In this document: piece after piece, positions 53,936 to 64,000 of the stretch
Position numbering within the stretch: the first letter of the stretch is position 1
How the letters are laid out: each line of letters opens with the position of its first letter
Source of the DNA: Candolleomyces eurysporus
Taxonomy: Eukaryota; Basidiomycota; Agaricomycetes; Agaricales; Psathyrellaceae
Assembly (NCBI GenBank): GCA_027579435.1
Contig: JANBPK010001042.1
Span: forward strand, 62,001 to 126,000
Direction of reading: 5' to 3'
Length of the DNA stretch: 64,000 bases
The notes under the pieces: model-generated
The model's database searches: none
What the model was told of the DNA's origin: nothing
The model's input: the letters and a program-made list of their open reading frames with translations, nothing else
Program-made: the position numbers and the translations under genes

Positions 53936-55952
53936 TTAGCTCTTTGCAGTTTGGAGACTGCCTTTGCGACGAGCACCGACAGCAACCGCAGGCTCCGTAG
54001 CTCACTCAGCGAGCACGACTGCGATCTAAAATGATTCAGAAGCAACATCAGGCCCTTGAGTCTATGAAATGCGGATATCAGTCTTGAACCGCCGGGAGAC
54101 CACCCACCGCTGCTTTCAACGCATTTCGGCTACACGGAGCAATGTGAACATGCTGCTACACCTGCTGTATGCTATACACACTGTCAAATGAGGTCCAGCA
54201 GCGTTCCACAGTGCAGCACAGTCGGTCTTGAGAGGAGGAAAGTCAGGTAATGGCGGCCATTAGCTTCTTGAGAGTTGGAAAGACTTATTCCTTGCATATG
54301 CTCAGTCCCCGGCTGCAGCAGGTGAACGTCAGACCGGCCATGGATCTGGACCTATGGCTTAGCTACAGCAAGCGCTAGATCATGCCGAGTTTCCGTAGAG
54401 GGCTCGATGTGACGGATGAAGTGAACTGTTACGGACAAGTATGCAAGCACAATCCTTCGAAAATNAAAAAACGCATAGCTCATTCTTCGCCTAGTTAGTT
54501 TCCACTGGCAGCCAAAGTCAAACAACGCGGGTGATGCACAGGAGAGATCGAGCGCATTAACTCAGACCAGCTAGAGTGCCCGAGGCCTGACGGTAAGGGT
54601 AAGCCCTCTCTGGTTCATATATTTGGTCATATATTTTGCATTCCATTCTGTACCTCAAGGCCGTGCAGTATTTTGAAAGAACTCCGCCTGGCTCTCACGA
54701 ATCAATGCGTCGATTACTGGACGATTAAACTTGTTCCTGAATGTCTGACAAAACGGTATCTCTGTTAATATGGGACAGAAACCGAAGTTTACGGTAGAAA
54801 CGGTAACACGTAACGCAAGGCTTGTTGCCTAAAATTTAGTNAAAAAAGAAATCACCATTGAACAGTAAGTCAAAAAATTGGGCCCTGCGCCGCGGGCCCT
54901 CAAGTCGGTGCTTGCTGAATTTGGCGGTCCAAAAAAATGTGACGCTCCAAAGTCGGTTACTGCCGTACGGTCCGGTACCGTATCATACGCGAACTTGAGG
55001 TACGACTGCGACAAGGTCGCAGATATGATCATTGCTGGGCAGTCGGGCTCAAGTGATGGCAGTGAGCTAAATTCCACGAACTACTGAGCCACTGCATACC
55101 CCCAACGGCCATCATCAAGGTGAGACAGAATGCTTGCTTGTCGCTATATTTCTAACGCTTCGACTCTTCTAATGCTTCCACTTCAGACAACAGCAGAGTA
55201 TGTCCCCTTGACGCTGACTCAGCACCTTTAATCGCCCGAAACTCCGCCGGACGGGGTATAAAGAGAGCAATTCCGCCTCTCCGTTTCTTCGTCCTCGGTC
55301 CCAATGTCCCTTTGGTACGAATAACGTCTTTAACCCCCCATTACAGTCCCGCTGACGCTTGCTTTCTTTTAGAGGCATTGCATTCCGCCACGTGGGCTGC
55401 ATCCTGAGCCTGGCACTGCCGGCAACGGGTTTGAGGTATGTGCTGCTTCAATTCCCCCACCAAACCAACCACTAATCCTCCTGCGGTAAGGCCCTGGTTA
55501 GCTGTTTGAACCGTGTCGCTCGCAGTTGGCGAGCGGCAGTTGCGATTCGCAACTGCTATGGTGAGTGAAATGTCCCCGCCACCATCCGCCTGTCGCCTGA
55601 CCATTCCATTTGCAGCAACTAAATCACCCGCCCGTGTGCTAAAGCCGGTTGATTGAACCGTTCTGACAGACGGCCGTGCAATCATCTAGCTATCTCGCCG
55701 GTGGACGGCTGGTATGGGCCCAGGTAGTTCGTCAAGGTGGTACGATATTCTGGCATTGCACGAGGGCGGAGGTTGCATTTTGTGAAAATTAATTACCCCA
55801 GGCCATTTGTCCCTTCGTGTATCTTGCTACGTATACACTCGAGTATTGTTGTGTAAAAATGCATAACGATTTTGGGATCCAAATCTTTGTTGAGCGCTCT
55901 GTAGAAGTCAGTCACTGAGGTTGCCTCTTCCCATATCACTTTCCCCGCTAAA
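53936..55952. other. Two-kilobase stretch with no confident gene
   Basis: Only short, unsupported open frames, for example minus 54,829-55,077 (with FGASHFFGPPNS) and minus 55,341-55,685. Ns lie at 54,465 and 54,841 beside A runs. A perfect 10-bp-arm palindrome is at 55,536-55,556. The stretch has the look of degraded repeat sequence. Confidence 0.45.
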
Positions 55953-56982
55953 ATGCCTGCGGTGACACTCATCGACGCGATTCCTGCTTTTGCCACCCAA
56001 GAAGAGTACTCCTCGTTATCGGTATCGACACCAAGCTCGTTCAACGACCTGCCCCCGGTCCTGAAATACAAGGAAGAAAATGTATCGGTTGACATCCAAC
56101 CGCCAGTCGAAGGGTTCAGCAACGAGGACTCGGCCAGTGGAACCCTTTACGTTCTAACAAGGTACCATCGGTTTCAAATTTCTTTTTCTCTTCTAGGGTA
56201 CTCATCACTATCTATCTCATAGTGTCCTTGCCTTCACATCGTCCACTGGTCGCAGTTTCCAAGTCAAATACCCATCAATAACACTTCATGCCGTATCTCG
56301 GAGCGGTCCCCGACAATCTATATACTGCCAGCTTGACGAATCCGAAGATGCCGAACCAACGACATCGAATGGGGCTCAGGACACAACCAACGGCGCGGCA
56401 AGCGGGGGTGCGGATGGTGAGGGAGAGGGGGAAGAAGAGGAGGGAGAGGGTAACGAGGGAGAGTTTTCAGAGATGAGGGAACTGAACATCATCCCAGCCT
56501 CCGCTGAATCTCGTACGTCCCATATTCATTCACCCGCCGTGACATCCCTAACCAACTGATACTATCCTATTCGATTGAAAAAAGTGGACGCCATTTTCGA
56601 AGCCCTTTCCCAATGCGCCTCCCTCCACCCGGACAAATTCTCCGATGACGAGGACATGGAAGGCGATGCATTCATGGACGACGGGTCGTCCCCCTTCGAA
56701 GTCTTCACAGGAGACGGCGACGAAGAGCTCAGTGAAGTTGGCAAGGTTCGCAGTGATTTCATTAACAGCAATCGCTTTACTCCATACTAGACAATCTCTT
56801 TTTTTATCATTCTTTCTTGCACGCTGCCCAGGCTGCACTTGCGCACCTCGAATCTATCATCTACGATCCTTTCCAACCAAAAGAAGATGACGACGATGCT
56901 GTCAAAGCAACAGACGAAGATGAACCCGAGCAACAAAAACAATCGACTGAAGAAGTGTCCACACAAAAAGTTCAATCATAGC
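55953..56982 (+). CDS. pICln / methylosome subunit (CLNS1A-type)
   Basis: pICln chaperones Sm proteins for PRMT5-dependent methylation and snRNP assembly. MPAVTLIDAIPAFATQEEYS is followed by VSVDIQPPVEGFSNEDSASG, TLYVLT, and after an intron VLAFTSSTGRSFQVKYPSIT joined to LHAVSRSG, a PH-like domain of the ICln type. The rest is acidic: GEGEGEEEEGEGNEGEFSEM, then FEALSQCASLHPDKFSDDED and SPFEVFTGDGDEELSE. The last exon has LAHLESIIYDPFQPKEDDDD and a C-terminal TQKVQS. There are at least three introns of about 50-70 nt, one ending in AG just before VDAIFEAL. Confidence 0.85.
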
Positions 56983-57081
56983 CAGGAGACGATCTTGTAA
57001 AGTACTACACGACGTACAGACAGACAAAAGTTACAACAGACAGAAAATAATTCGTAAGAAAACACGATCATCGTTATCTAC

Positions 57082-60000
57082 CTAAGCTTCCTTCTTGAAG
57101 CTCGCAAAGAGTGAAGTCGATGGCGGTTTGTGGAACGTGGGCATAGGACCCCAATCGAACGAGGGAGCAGCGGGCGTCGGCGTACCGGGCGACCTCTTGG
57201 GAAGCTGGACCGAGCTATGCTTCTTTGTGACCACACGTCTGCTGCTGGAACCTCCAGGAAGTAAGGCGGACGGACTGAAGTCATCGTCAGGCAAGGCGAA
57301 AGCATTCTGAGACTCATTTTTGACTGGGGTGTCGAAGGATCCTCCCGAGAAACTCGAGGGGAGAGAAAACACTGGTGCGGTACCAGATGTCGCGGTCTTG
57401 GCAAGTTCGGGTTTCGGTGGGGTCCTGAGGGGACTGTCGAATCCGAGAGGTGGGGGTTTCGAAACATTCACACTGTTGTTCAGCAACGGCTCTTTGCGAG
57501 CGGCTAGCAACGCCTTCTTGAGCCTATGAGCACCACGCTCTGCATTCAGAGCCGCAGCGGTCGTCGCAGCTACGTTGGGAGTGATATTGGCCGGGCGAAG
57601 AATGCGGTCAGGAAGTCTGGGGTCCCGAACTGGTGTCGACAGGGAAGGGGTGGCTCTCGAAATATCCACCTTTGCAAATCGTGCTGTGAGTGCTGCGATA
57701 TCATCTCCCTTCTGACCGAGAGCGATTTCTATGTTTCGGAAAGATCGATTGACAGTGTCCAGTGAAGGTGGCCTTTTCTATTGTTCAGCATAGATCATGG
57801 GAAAGACACAAAGGAACGCACTTGATAGATGGTTTGCCTGTTGACGATTCGTTTAATTTCTTCTTGGACTCCTGAAGCTTGCCTTCCAGCTTTTGAATCC
57901 GATCTCGAATTGCCTATCAAATAAAATTCAGATTCGAAGAAGTCATTTGAAAAAAAAGCTACTGACCCTAATCCCTCTTCGAAGCTGAGTCTGTGTCTCG
58001 CTATGTTCAGGACCCAACGATCTTGTCTTCAACATCTTCGCAAACTCTGGATCCGTTTTCGCCTTATTGAACCGTGCAATTTCCTCTCGTCGTGTACCAG
58101 CTTAATCAAAGCATGAGAACCAAAACGAATGAGATAAACGGCTTTGTGATGTACCTTTCAACAGACTGCTATTCAGATCCCGTATATCCTGCTTGATTCG
58201 ATCCCGCTGCTCTTCCAGAACGGTCAATTCATCCACAAATTTAAGGGTGACCTGTCCAAACTGCTTGAGGTCCCCGAGGCTCCATTTCCCTGAATTTCCA
58301 AGGTCTGCCCGATTCCATGAACCTCCGGCTGATTTGCGGAGATGCTGCAGCTTCTGACTGGCGAGTTGGGCATGAGAGCGCAGCTACCAACAAGTGTCAA
58401 TAACAGTTAGGTTAGTTAAAATACTGGGACATACCTCCTCAAGTTCCTTGTTCAAAGACATGATAAGAAGTGCGCATTCCTTCTGCATACCTTCCTCCAT
58501 GGTCAATTCAGGTGGAGGTGCTGGTTTTGCGGGAGTCGGTTTCTGTGCAGGAGCAGCGGGCTTGGGTCCAGCGCCGGAAGCTGGCTGTGGTTGCGCGGCG
58601 GGGCCTCCACCGAACAAGCCAGTCGGGGGAGCCTGCGGGCTAATTTTGAATCCCTGGCCACCACCAAACACAGGCTTAGCTGGTGGCTGAGCTCCGAACG
58701 GCGATGGGGCTGGTGGTGTAGCACCGAAGACCGGAGGTTTGGCTGGGCCTGGAGTCGAACCAAACACTGGTGGTGCAGCACCGAAGACTGGAGGTTTGAC
58801 TGGGCCTGCAGTTGAACCAAACACTGGTGGTGTAGCACCAAAAACCGGAGGCTTGGCTGGGCCTGGAGTCGAACCAAACACTCCCGACGGTGCAGGCGCT
58901 TTCGCAGCAGGAGCCGCCGGAAGGTTGAGGTTGAACGCAGGGAGAGTGAAAGGTGCTGGTGCCTTTTCGGTGGCCGTTGGAGGTGCGGTAGCGGGAGCGC
59001 CAAAGAGGCTGGATGGAGCTGCAGGTTGTGAGGAAGGACGGGAAAGGTCGGGTTTAGGCAGACCGGCGGTTGCGCCACCAAATAAGTTGGTTGGAGGAGT
59101 AATTGAAGGCGGAGTAGATGCAGGTTTTGGGGGTTGTCCAAAAAGACTTTGCCCAGCAGGGACACCAAAGAGAGAGGGAGGAGCAGGGGGTTTGTCCGTC
59201 CCCGATGTAGCTGGACGCCCAGGAGGTTGAGCATGCGCAAGGAATGGAGTACCAGGCATCTGCGGAGCCTTGATAGGAACTGGAGCCGAAAAGACTGGGG
59301 CGGAGGACGGTTGGATATTCCCGGGAGCAGCAGCTTTCCCTGGGAGAGAGGCAGGAGCTGGTTTTGGAGCAGCCGGTGGTACTTTCGAAGCTTCGTCTTC
59401 CTCTTCTCCAGAGAAAGGAGTGCTGGCCAATGGGGAACTGCGCGCGGGTCGAGTGCTGGGCCGACCCAGCCCAACACCACCGAAAGCAGGTGGCGAAGGA
59501 CTGCTCGAGGTCGGGGATGGGGAGGGACTTCTCCGAGGAGGAACGTTCGCAGGCTCTTTCTCTGGCGTTCCAGGCGGGGTCGTACTTCCAGATCTTTCAG
59601 CGGACAGAGTGACTTTGATATCTGGGACTGGTGTAGCTGAAGCGGAACGGGGAAGGGGAATAGCAGCTGGTTCTGGAGAAGGCGGTTGAGACCCTTCATC
59701 TTCTTCATTCTCCTCCCCAGGCAAATCATCCTCATCAGACAAATGGTCATCTGACAGATCGTCCTCTTCATCCTCTTCCTCATCAGAGGGACTCGGAACA
59801 TAGTCCTCGTCATCCTGATCTGACTCCTCCAATTCCTCCGATCGAACTGACCGTGTGTCACTAACTTCTCCTTCCTCACCCTCGGCCTCACCCTGTTCTT
59901 CTCTTTCACCCTCTGCTTTGCTTTCGCTTGGTTTGGCTTCCTCAGACCTGACCTCGACAAATGAGCCACCCGTAGAAGAGATGTCTCCAAACGATGTATC

Positions 60001-63000
60001 GGCTTTCACAGACTCTGGAGACACAGATTTCTTACTCGGCTCATCAGCAGCTTCGACCTTATCAAGCCGAGGCACCACAGGTTTGTCCACCTTTTCTGCA
60101 GCAGCTTTTCCGTCCTTGGATTCGGGTTCTTTCGCTGGCACTTTGCTTGGACCCTTGGAAGGATCGCCCGACTTCAAGAGGTCGGTGAAAGACGAACTCG
60201 ATCCGGAGAATGCAGAGAACGCAGTCGACGTCCCACTGAAAGCACCAAATCCTCCAGCGGTTGTTGTTTTGGTAGCTGAAGGCGATGGCGGCGTCGGTGG
60301 AGGGAAACCAGGTTTGGCTCCCCCAAAGACTGATGGAGTTCCAAAGGCAGGGCTGCTCGACGGCTTGGTGGATCCCCCCAGGACCGATGGACTCCCAAAC
60401 GCAGGAGCCCCCGATGGCTTAGCAGCAGCGCCAGGGGAGCCACTGCCTGAGGAGGCAAGGGCGGCGAAAACTGATGCGGGTGCCTTTTGTTGCTCTGGTT
60501 TCTTGAAAAATGGAGACGTTTCTGGGGAGGTGGTTGCGCCAAATGCTCCGAAACCTGAAGCGGGCCGGAAGGCAGATGGAGAGCTCTGTAGGTTGGCGAA
60601 AGCACCGGTAGTGACAGGAGGCTTTGTGCTCGTGAAAGCCGACACTGGGGACGGACTGTCGTTACCGGCCGAAGGAGATGACGGGGGTGAAGATATGCCT
60701 GCGGGTTTCTTTGGCGTTTCTGCGGTCGAAGCTTGGCTGGCACTCGGCTTTGCTCCAAACGCCGATCTCCCAAAGACAGAGGGTGTGGTCGAAGAACCGA
60801 AAACTGGTGTTGTGCTGGGTTTACCAAACGGTGACGTCGCAGAGCCGAATGGAGAGGCGGATGTGGTAGCAGGAGCTTGGGGTTGGGACGAAGCAGCAGG
60901 AGCATCTCCCGAAGCTGACTTGAGTGCCGACGCAAAACCACCTGTATTGTTGGACGCAAATGCACCGAACCCGCCGCCCGTCGTAGAACTGGCTCCGAAT
61001 GCGGAGACCGGAGCTGCTGGTGACTGTGCTGCACCGGAGAATGTGGCTGGTTTACTTGCAAATGCTCCAAATCCACCAGTTGACGGTGTTGTTGCTGAGG
61101 GGGTCGAACCGAAGCTGCTCTGTCCAAAGGCAGGTTGACCAAAAGCGGGCTTGCCCAGCGATGTCTGGCCAAACGAGCTCTGACCAAAACTCGGCTTGCC
61201 AAAGGCAGACGTCGTGTTCGTTGAGGCAGGAGCAAGAGCAGCCGCTGGTTGTGACGTCTGTCCAAATGCCGAGACAGAGCTGGTAGTGGTGGGCTCGCTG
61301 GGTTTACTGAAGGGACTGCTTGCCGCCGCACTGAATGCCCCGAAACCGGTAGCGGGTTTGAGAACACTACTCCCACCAGTGGTAGAGGTAACTGCCGCGG
61401 AGGGAGGATTGCTCGCAGGCGCGCCAAAGGATCCAAATATACCACCTGACGGTTTAGATTGAGAGGCATCAGTGTTGCTCGAACCCAGAGAAAGACCTCC
61501 GAATCCAGGAGTATCGTCTGCCATGGATGCTTCTCTCGTCATATCAGCAGGAGGAGCTAATGTTGCGGTGCTTCCAAACGCGGATGTTGCAGGCGTGCTC
61601 CCAAAACTGGTCTGACCGAACACTGAACCACCACCGCTTTGGTTTCCGAAGCCGCTAAAGGCGCCAGTTGACTGGGACCCGAATGCACTGGAGCCGCCAC
61701 TACCGAAGGTCGACGAACCCCCACCAAATGAACCGAAAGGTGTCGAGGTTGTGGTTGTATTTGAAGCACCACCGAAAGGCGAGGCTGTGGTTGTGGTTGA
61801 CGATTGAATAGCAGCTCCGAAGGCAGACGGCGATGCTGAAGCAAAAGCAGAGAACCCTGTCGATGTAGGCGCGGGTTTTGCAAAGGCCGAGGTAGTTGAT
61901 GTGGATGCGGGTTGTCCAAACGCTGAAGGAGCCCCGAAGGCTGGCGTTGTTCCAAAGGAAGACTGTCCGAAGGCACTTGAAGGCGCTTGTTGGGCGAAAG
62001 GCGAGCCAACCTTCGTGCTCTGGTCTTCGGAAGACATAGATGCGTCGGGCTGAATAGCGTCTGGTGCTCGAAGTGTGGCTGCTGCGCTTGGCGTTATCAT
62101 GAGAGGGTACGGTTTGGAGTGTTCCAAGTACCAGCCCTGGACAGTACCGTCATTCAGGAAAGCGTAAACAATGGGCGTCGATGTCGCATTATCTGTTAGG
62201 TCCAAATCCAATGACAGCAGTGTCGTATCATCCATATCCTTGTTCAAGGGTAAGGACACTGGATTATCTTGCGATTGTTGATACCAAGTACTGCTGTCAT
62301 GGGCAAGGACCTCCAAGTCGACAGAACTTGCGTCACCAAACACGAAAAGAGCATTTGAATGATCATTCGAAGAGGCATCTTCATCCCATTTGGGTAGCTG
62401 AAGGAGGTGTGGTGATTGGAAGGTGCGATCTCCGGCGAAGTAAGGGTGGTTCAGAGAGTGGTAGGTACCGGTATTTGACTTGGTGTCAAGCGATACAATG
62501 TGAAGAGCGGGGTTCGTAAGGTCTTGCTCTGAGGCGTAACTCGTGCGAAAGGTGTGGCCTGGTCCTGTCCAACTTAATGATACCAACGAGCCTTCAAAGG
62601 TTGGAGGGATGTGTTTATGGGGGCTTGACATGTTCGTCAAGGCAAATGTAAGGATATCGCCGGTTTTCAGGCCAATTGCAATATGCTTTCCCTTGGGCGA
62701 CCAAGCAACTAAAAAGGGTATAAAGACGCGAGTCACAAAGTCATCTCTGAGTTAAACTCACCAGCTGCTGGGATCGTGCTTGCGTCACTTGCGGACCACC
62801 CACCCTGAGGTTCTAACCGCATGTTGAAAATCTGAACAAAGTCGTTTCCAACAACAGCGACACGGTCAACCAAGTTGGGTTCAGTGCCTGGATTTGCCGC
62901 TATTTGCTTGAGAGCTGAAGACTGAAGCTGTCTGGTGTGCGTTGGTTGAACCTGGTCTTGGCCTGGGGCGAAGAGGGATTCGGCATTGTAGACCAACACT

Positions 63001-63512
63001 AGTCCTTGTTCTAGGCCGACGATCAAACGCGAGTCTTGGTTGGCGAAGGTGACGATGTTTGGTTTGCCCTGCGGTAATGATATTGTGCGTTTAAAGGCAA
63101 AGTTGTTGTCGCTCCCTTCTGTTGCGGCCTTTGAAGACGACCGTAGATCATCCAGAGGCGACAGTGCAAGTTCTAAATATCCAGTTCAAGCGGCTGACCA
63201 ACGTAAAAGAGTGTGTGCTCACCGTAGGAACTGCCATTGTAGCGCGCTCCTGCAAACCAACCCCGTGAATTGGCAATGGCGAGAAGGTGGTAATGTGTGG
63301 AGGCTGAAACCTCATAAGGCTGAGAGAGTGTGGATCGGGCTTGCTTGTTTAGAAGCCTAAAATTCGGGTACTGGAGAGAAATCGGTTAGCTCTGGGTCCA
63401 TGACTCCCCACAACGCACTGACCGTGAAACCATCTGCAGCTGGGTTTTTGGGCGTTGGCTGAATCGTAACTTGAGACTGCGCCGGTCTCACTAGAGGAGT
63501 GGTGAGGCTCAT
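57082..63512 (-). CDS. NUP159: FG-repeat nucleoporin NUP159/NUP214 type
   Basis: Cytoplasmic-face nucleoporin that docks Dbp5 for mRNA export; about 2,000 residues. The start chosen is MSLTTPLVRPAQSQVTIQPT (63512), because the upstream in-frame ATG at 63617 adds a Cys-rich, unlikely leader. The N-terminal beta-propeller includes FANQDSRLIVGLEQGLVLVY, RVAVVGNDFVQIFNMRLEP and VAWSPKGKHIAIGLKTGDIL. Then a long FG region (SAFG, FGQSSFG, GGFGAF, FGKPS), an acidic block (DEEEDEEDDLSDDHLSDEDD, near 59,720-59,800), a second FG region with three 20-residue repeats (VFGSTPGPAKPP), and a helical C-terminal tail: LRSHAQLASQKLQHLRKSAG, FVDELTVLEEQRDRIKQDI, IRDRIQKLEGKLQESKKKL. It ends PSTSLFASFKKEA. Several small introns lie in the tail. 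Confidence 0.94.
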
Positions 63513-63696
63513 GTCGTCTGACGTCGTCCGACGCGTCGAAGAGCTACTCGTAGGCGTCGACAAAGGGAGTGGACAAACACAAATGTGGACGGGCGAAATA
63601 CAAGCCAGGCGACGCAAGTCTGGTGGAGCACGTGACTCAGGCTATCACACCGTAAAAGGCCCGAGTTCCCCTATTTTTGCTTTTCTCCTCGAAATC
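63513..63696. promoter_or_regulatory. Shared bidirectional promoter region of NUP159 and the SH3 gene
   Basis: The divergent start codons are 184 bp apart. No clear TATA element. If the upstream NUP159 ATG at 63,617 were used, only about 80 bp would remain. Confidence 0.55.
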
Positions 63697-64000
63697 ATGA
63701 GGGACCCGGTTCTCGACTTTATCATCTCTCAAACCAAGCAGAACATCGAGTTTCTCGCATCTCATGGAGCTCTCTCACCAGACGACAAGATCCAAATTAT
63801 CCAGAAATTGGATCTAGCCCAGTCGTCTCAGATTCTTAGTGCGCAAACCATTGGTGACCCCACTAATGAGAGCCGTGCCACCAAGGAGAATCAGTCGATA
63901 GCTGGCTCCGAGACAATCACAGAGAAGGCATACCCCCCTCCTTCAGGCCCTCCACCAAGCAGTGGCTTCCTGTTCAGGGCGAAGGCGATTTGGGGTTACA
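63697..64000 (+). CDS. SH3-domain protein (LSB1/PIN3-like), 3' end beyond window
   Basis: ATG 63697: MRDPVLDFIISQTKQNIEFL, a helical N-terminus in which known Lsb1/Pin3-type proteins bind Las17 partners, then KIQIIQKLDLAQSSQILS. A linker with YPPPSGPPPSSGF leads to FRAKAIWGY, the first strand of an SH3 domain (ALYDY position). The sequence then runs off the window. Known relatives regulate actin patches. There is no intron in the visible part. Confidence 0.7.
   Translation, partial: MRDPVLDFIISQTKQNIEFLASHGALSPDDKIQIIQKLDLAQSSQILSAQTIGDPTNESRATKENQSIAGSETITEKAYPPPSGPPPSSGFLFRAKAIWGY

Noticed and set aside
54829..55077. Frame containing FGASHFFGPPNSAS as a gene
   Set aside because: Short, contains an N, and has no start, splice support or recognised family.
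55341..55685. 114-codon minus-strand frame with CRQCQAQDAAHVAEC as a zinc-knuckle gag remnant
   Set aside because: The spacing does not fit a CCHC knuckle and no neighbouring retroelement domain is visible.
58503..59990. 495-codon minus-strand open frame in NUP159
   Set aside because: Shifted-frame shadow with a biased composition; the correct frame carries FG repeats and the acidic block.
59855..61138. Long plus-strand open frame of 427 codons opposite NUP159
   Set aside because: It lies wholly antisense to the FG-repeat region. Repetitive, GC-rich codons keep the complementary frames open, and it has no protein-like features or splice sites.
60174..61469. 431-codon minus-strand open frame in another frame of NUP159
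   Set aside because: Arg/Leu/Pro/His-rich composition typical of a shifted FG-repeat frame, inside the real NUP159 exon.
1..64000. CRISPR arrays, bacterial operons, or a phage region
   Set aside because: Spliced eukaryotic genes throughout, and no spaced identical short repeats of CRISPR type.

Overview
The window looks like a nuclear contig from a basidiomycete fungus, probably Agaricomycetes. Genes are split by many short introns (about 45-70 bp, usually GT..AG), base composition is close to even, and the conserved proteins (NUP159, VPS34, homoaconitase, trimethyllysine dioxygenase, Sde2, Ctu2, a fused BIO3-BIO1) are eukaryotic and fungal in type. I cannot name the species. Fourteen isolated N characters sit beside homopolymers. 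In four coding places, removing the N restores the reading frame, so they look like consensus artefacts.

Layout. 1-16,725 is a decayed five-unit tandem array. The ancestral unit is a UvrD/SRS2-like helicase 5' end on the minus strand, a divergent seven-TM-type membrane protein on the plus strand, and a VCX1/CAX-type Ca2+/H+ antiporter on the plus strand. The membrane-protein gene is kept in all five units, four of them with intact frames. The helicase and antiporter parts are mostly fragments: one helicase runs off the left edge and one antiporter is near full length but eroded. 16,903-20,786 is ordinary single-copy sequence: CTU2 and SDE2 (divergent) and an AIG2-like gene. 20,697-37,014 is a repeat-rich zone. 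It reads as a roughly 12-kb tandem duplication whose second copy has shrunk to about 4 kb. It holds a three-copy family of small two-exon genes that I do not recognise, dispersed repeats with a tRNA-like 3' half, an SRPK-type kinase and its broken copy, a repeat-associated coiled protein and its broken copy, and LYS4 with a duplicated C-terminal fragment.

37,011-46,931 is dense housekeeping sequence: trimethyllysine dioxygenase, ILV5, VPS34 and a fused biotin-synthesis enzyme. 47,243-51,213 holds a lineage-specific protein gene, a fragment of a paralogue, a tRNA-Phe-like sequence and two AIG2-like genes in inverted orientation, one frameshifted. 52,062-53,184 is a Nudix CoA pyrophosphatase-like gene. 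A 2.8-kb poorly coding stretch follows. Then come pICln (55,953-56,982), the FG nucleoporin NUP159 (57,082-63,512, minus) and, sharing its promoter, the start of an SH3-domain gene that runs off the right edge.

How the genes work together. LYS4 (lysine synthesis), trimethyllysine dioxygenase (carnitine synthesis from trimethyllysine), ILV5 (branched-chain amino acids) and BIO3-BIO1 (biotin) are metabolic enzymes, at least three with likely mitochondrial presequences, lying within 17 kb. Nothing shows that they are co-regulated beyond the shared promoter of TMLH and ILV5. The most unusual parts are the selectively kept membrane-protein array, the small 'MSFG' gene family, and the collapsed tandem duplication.
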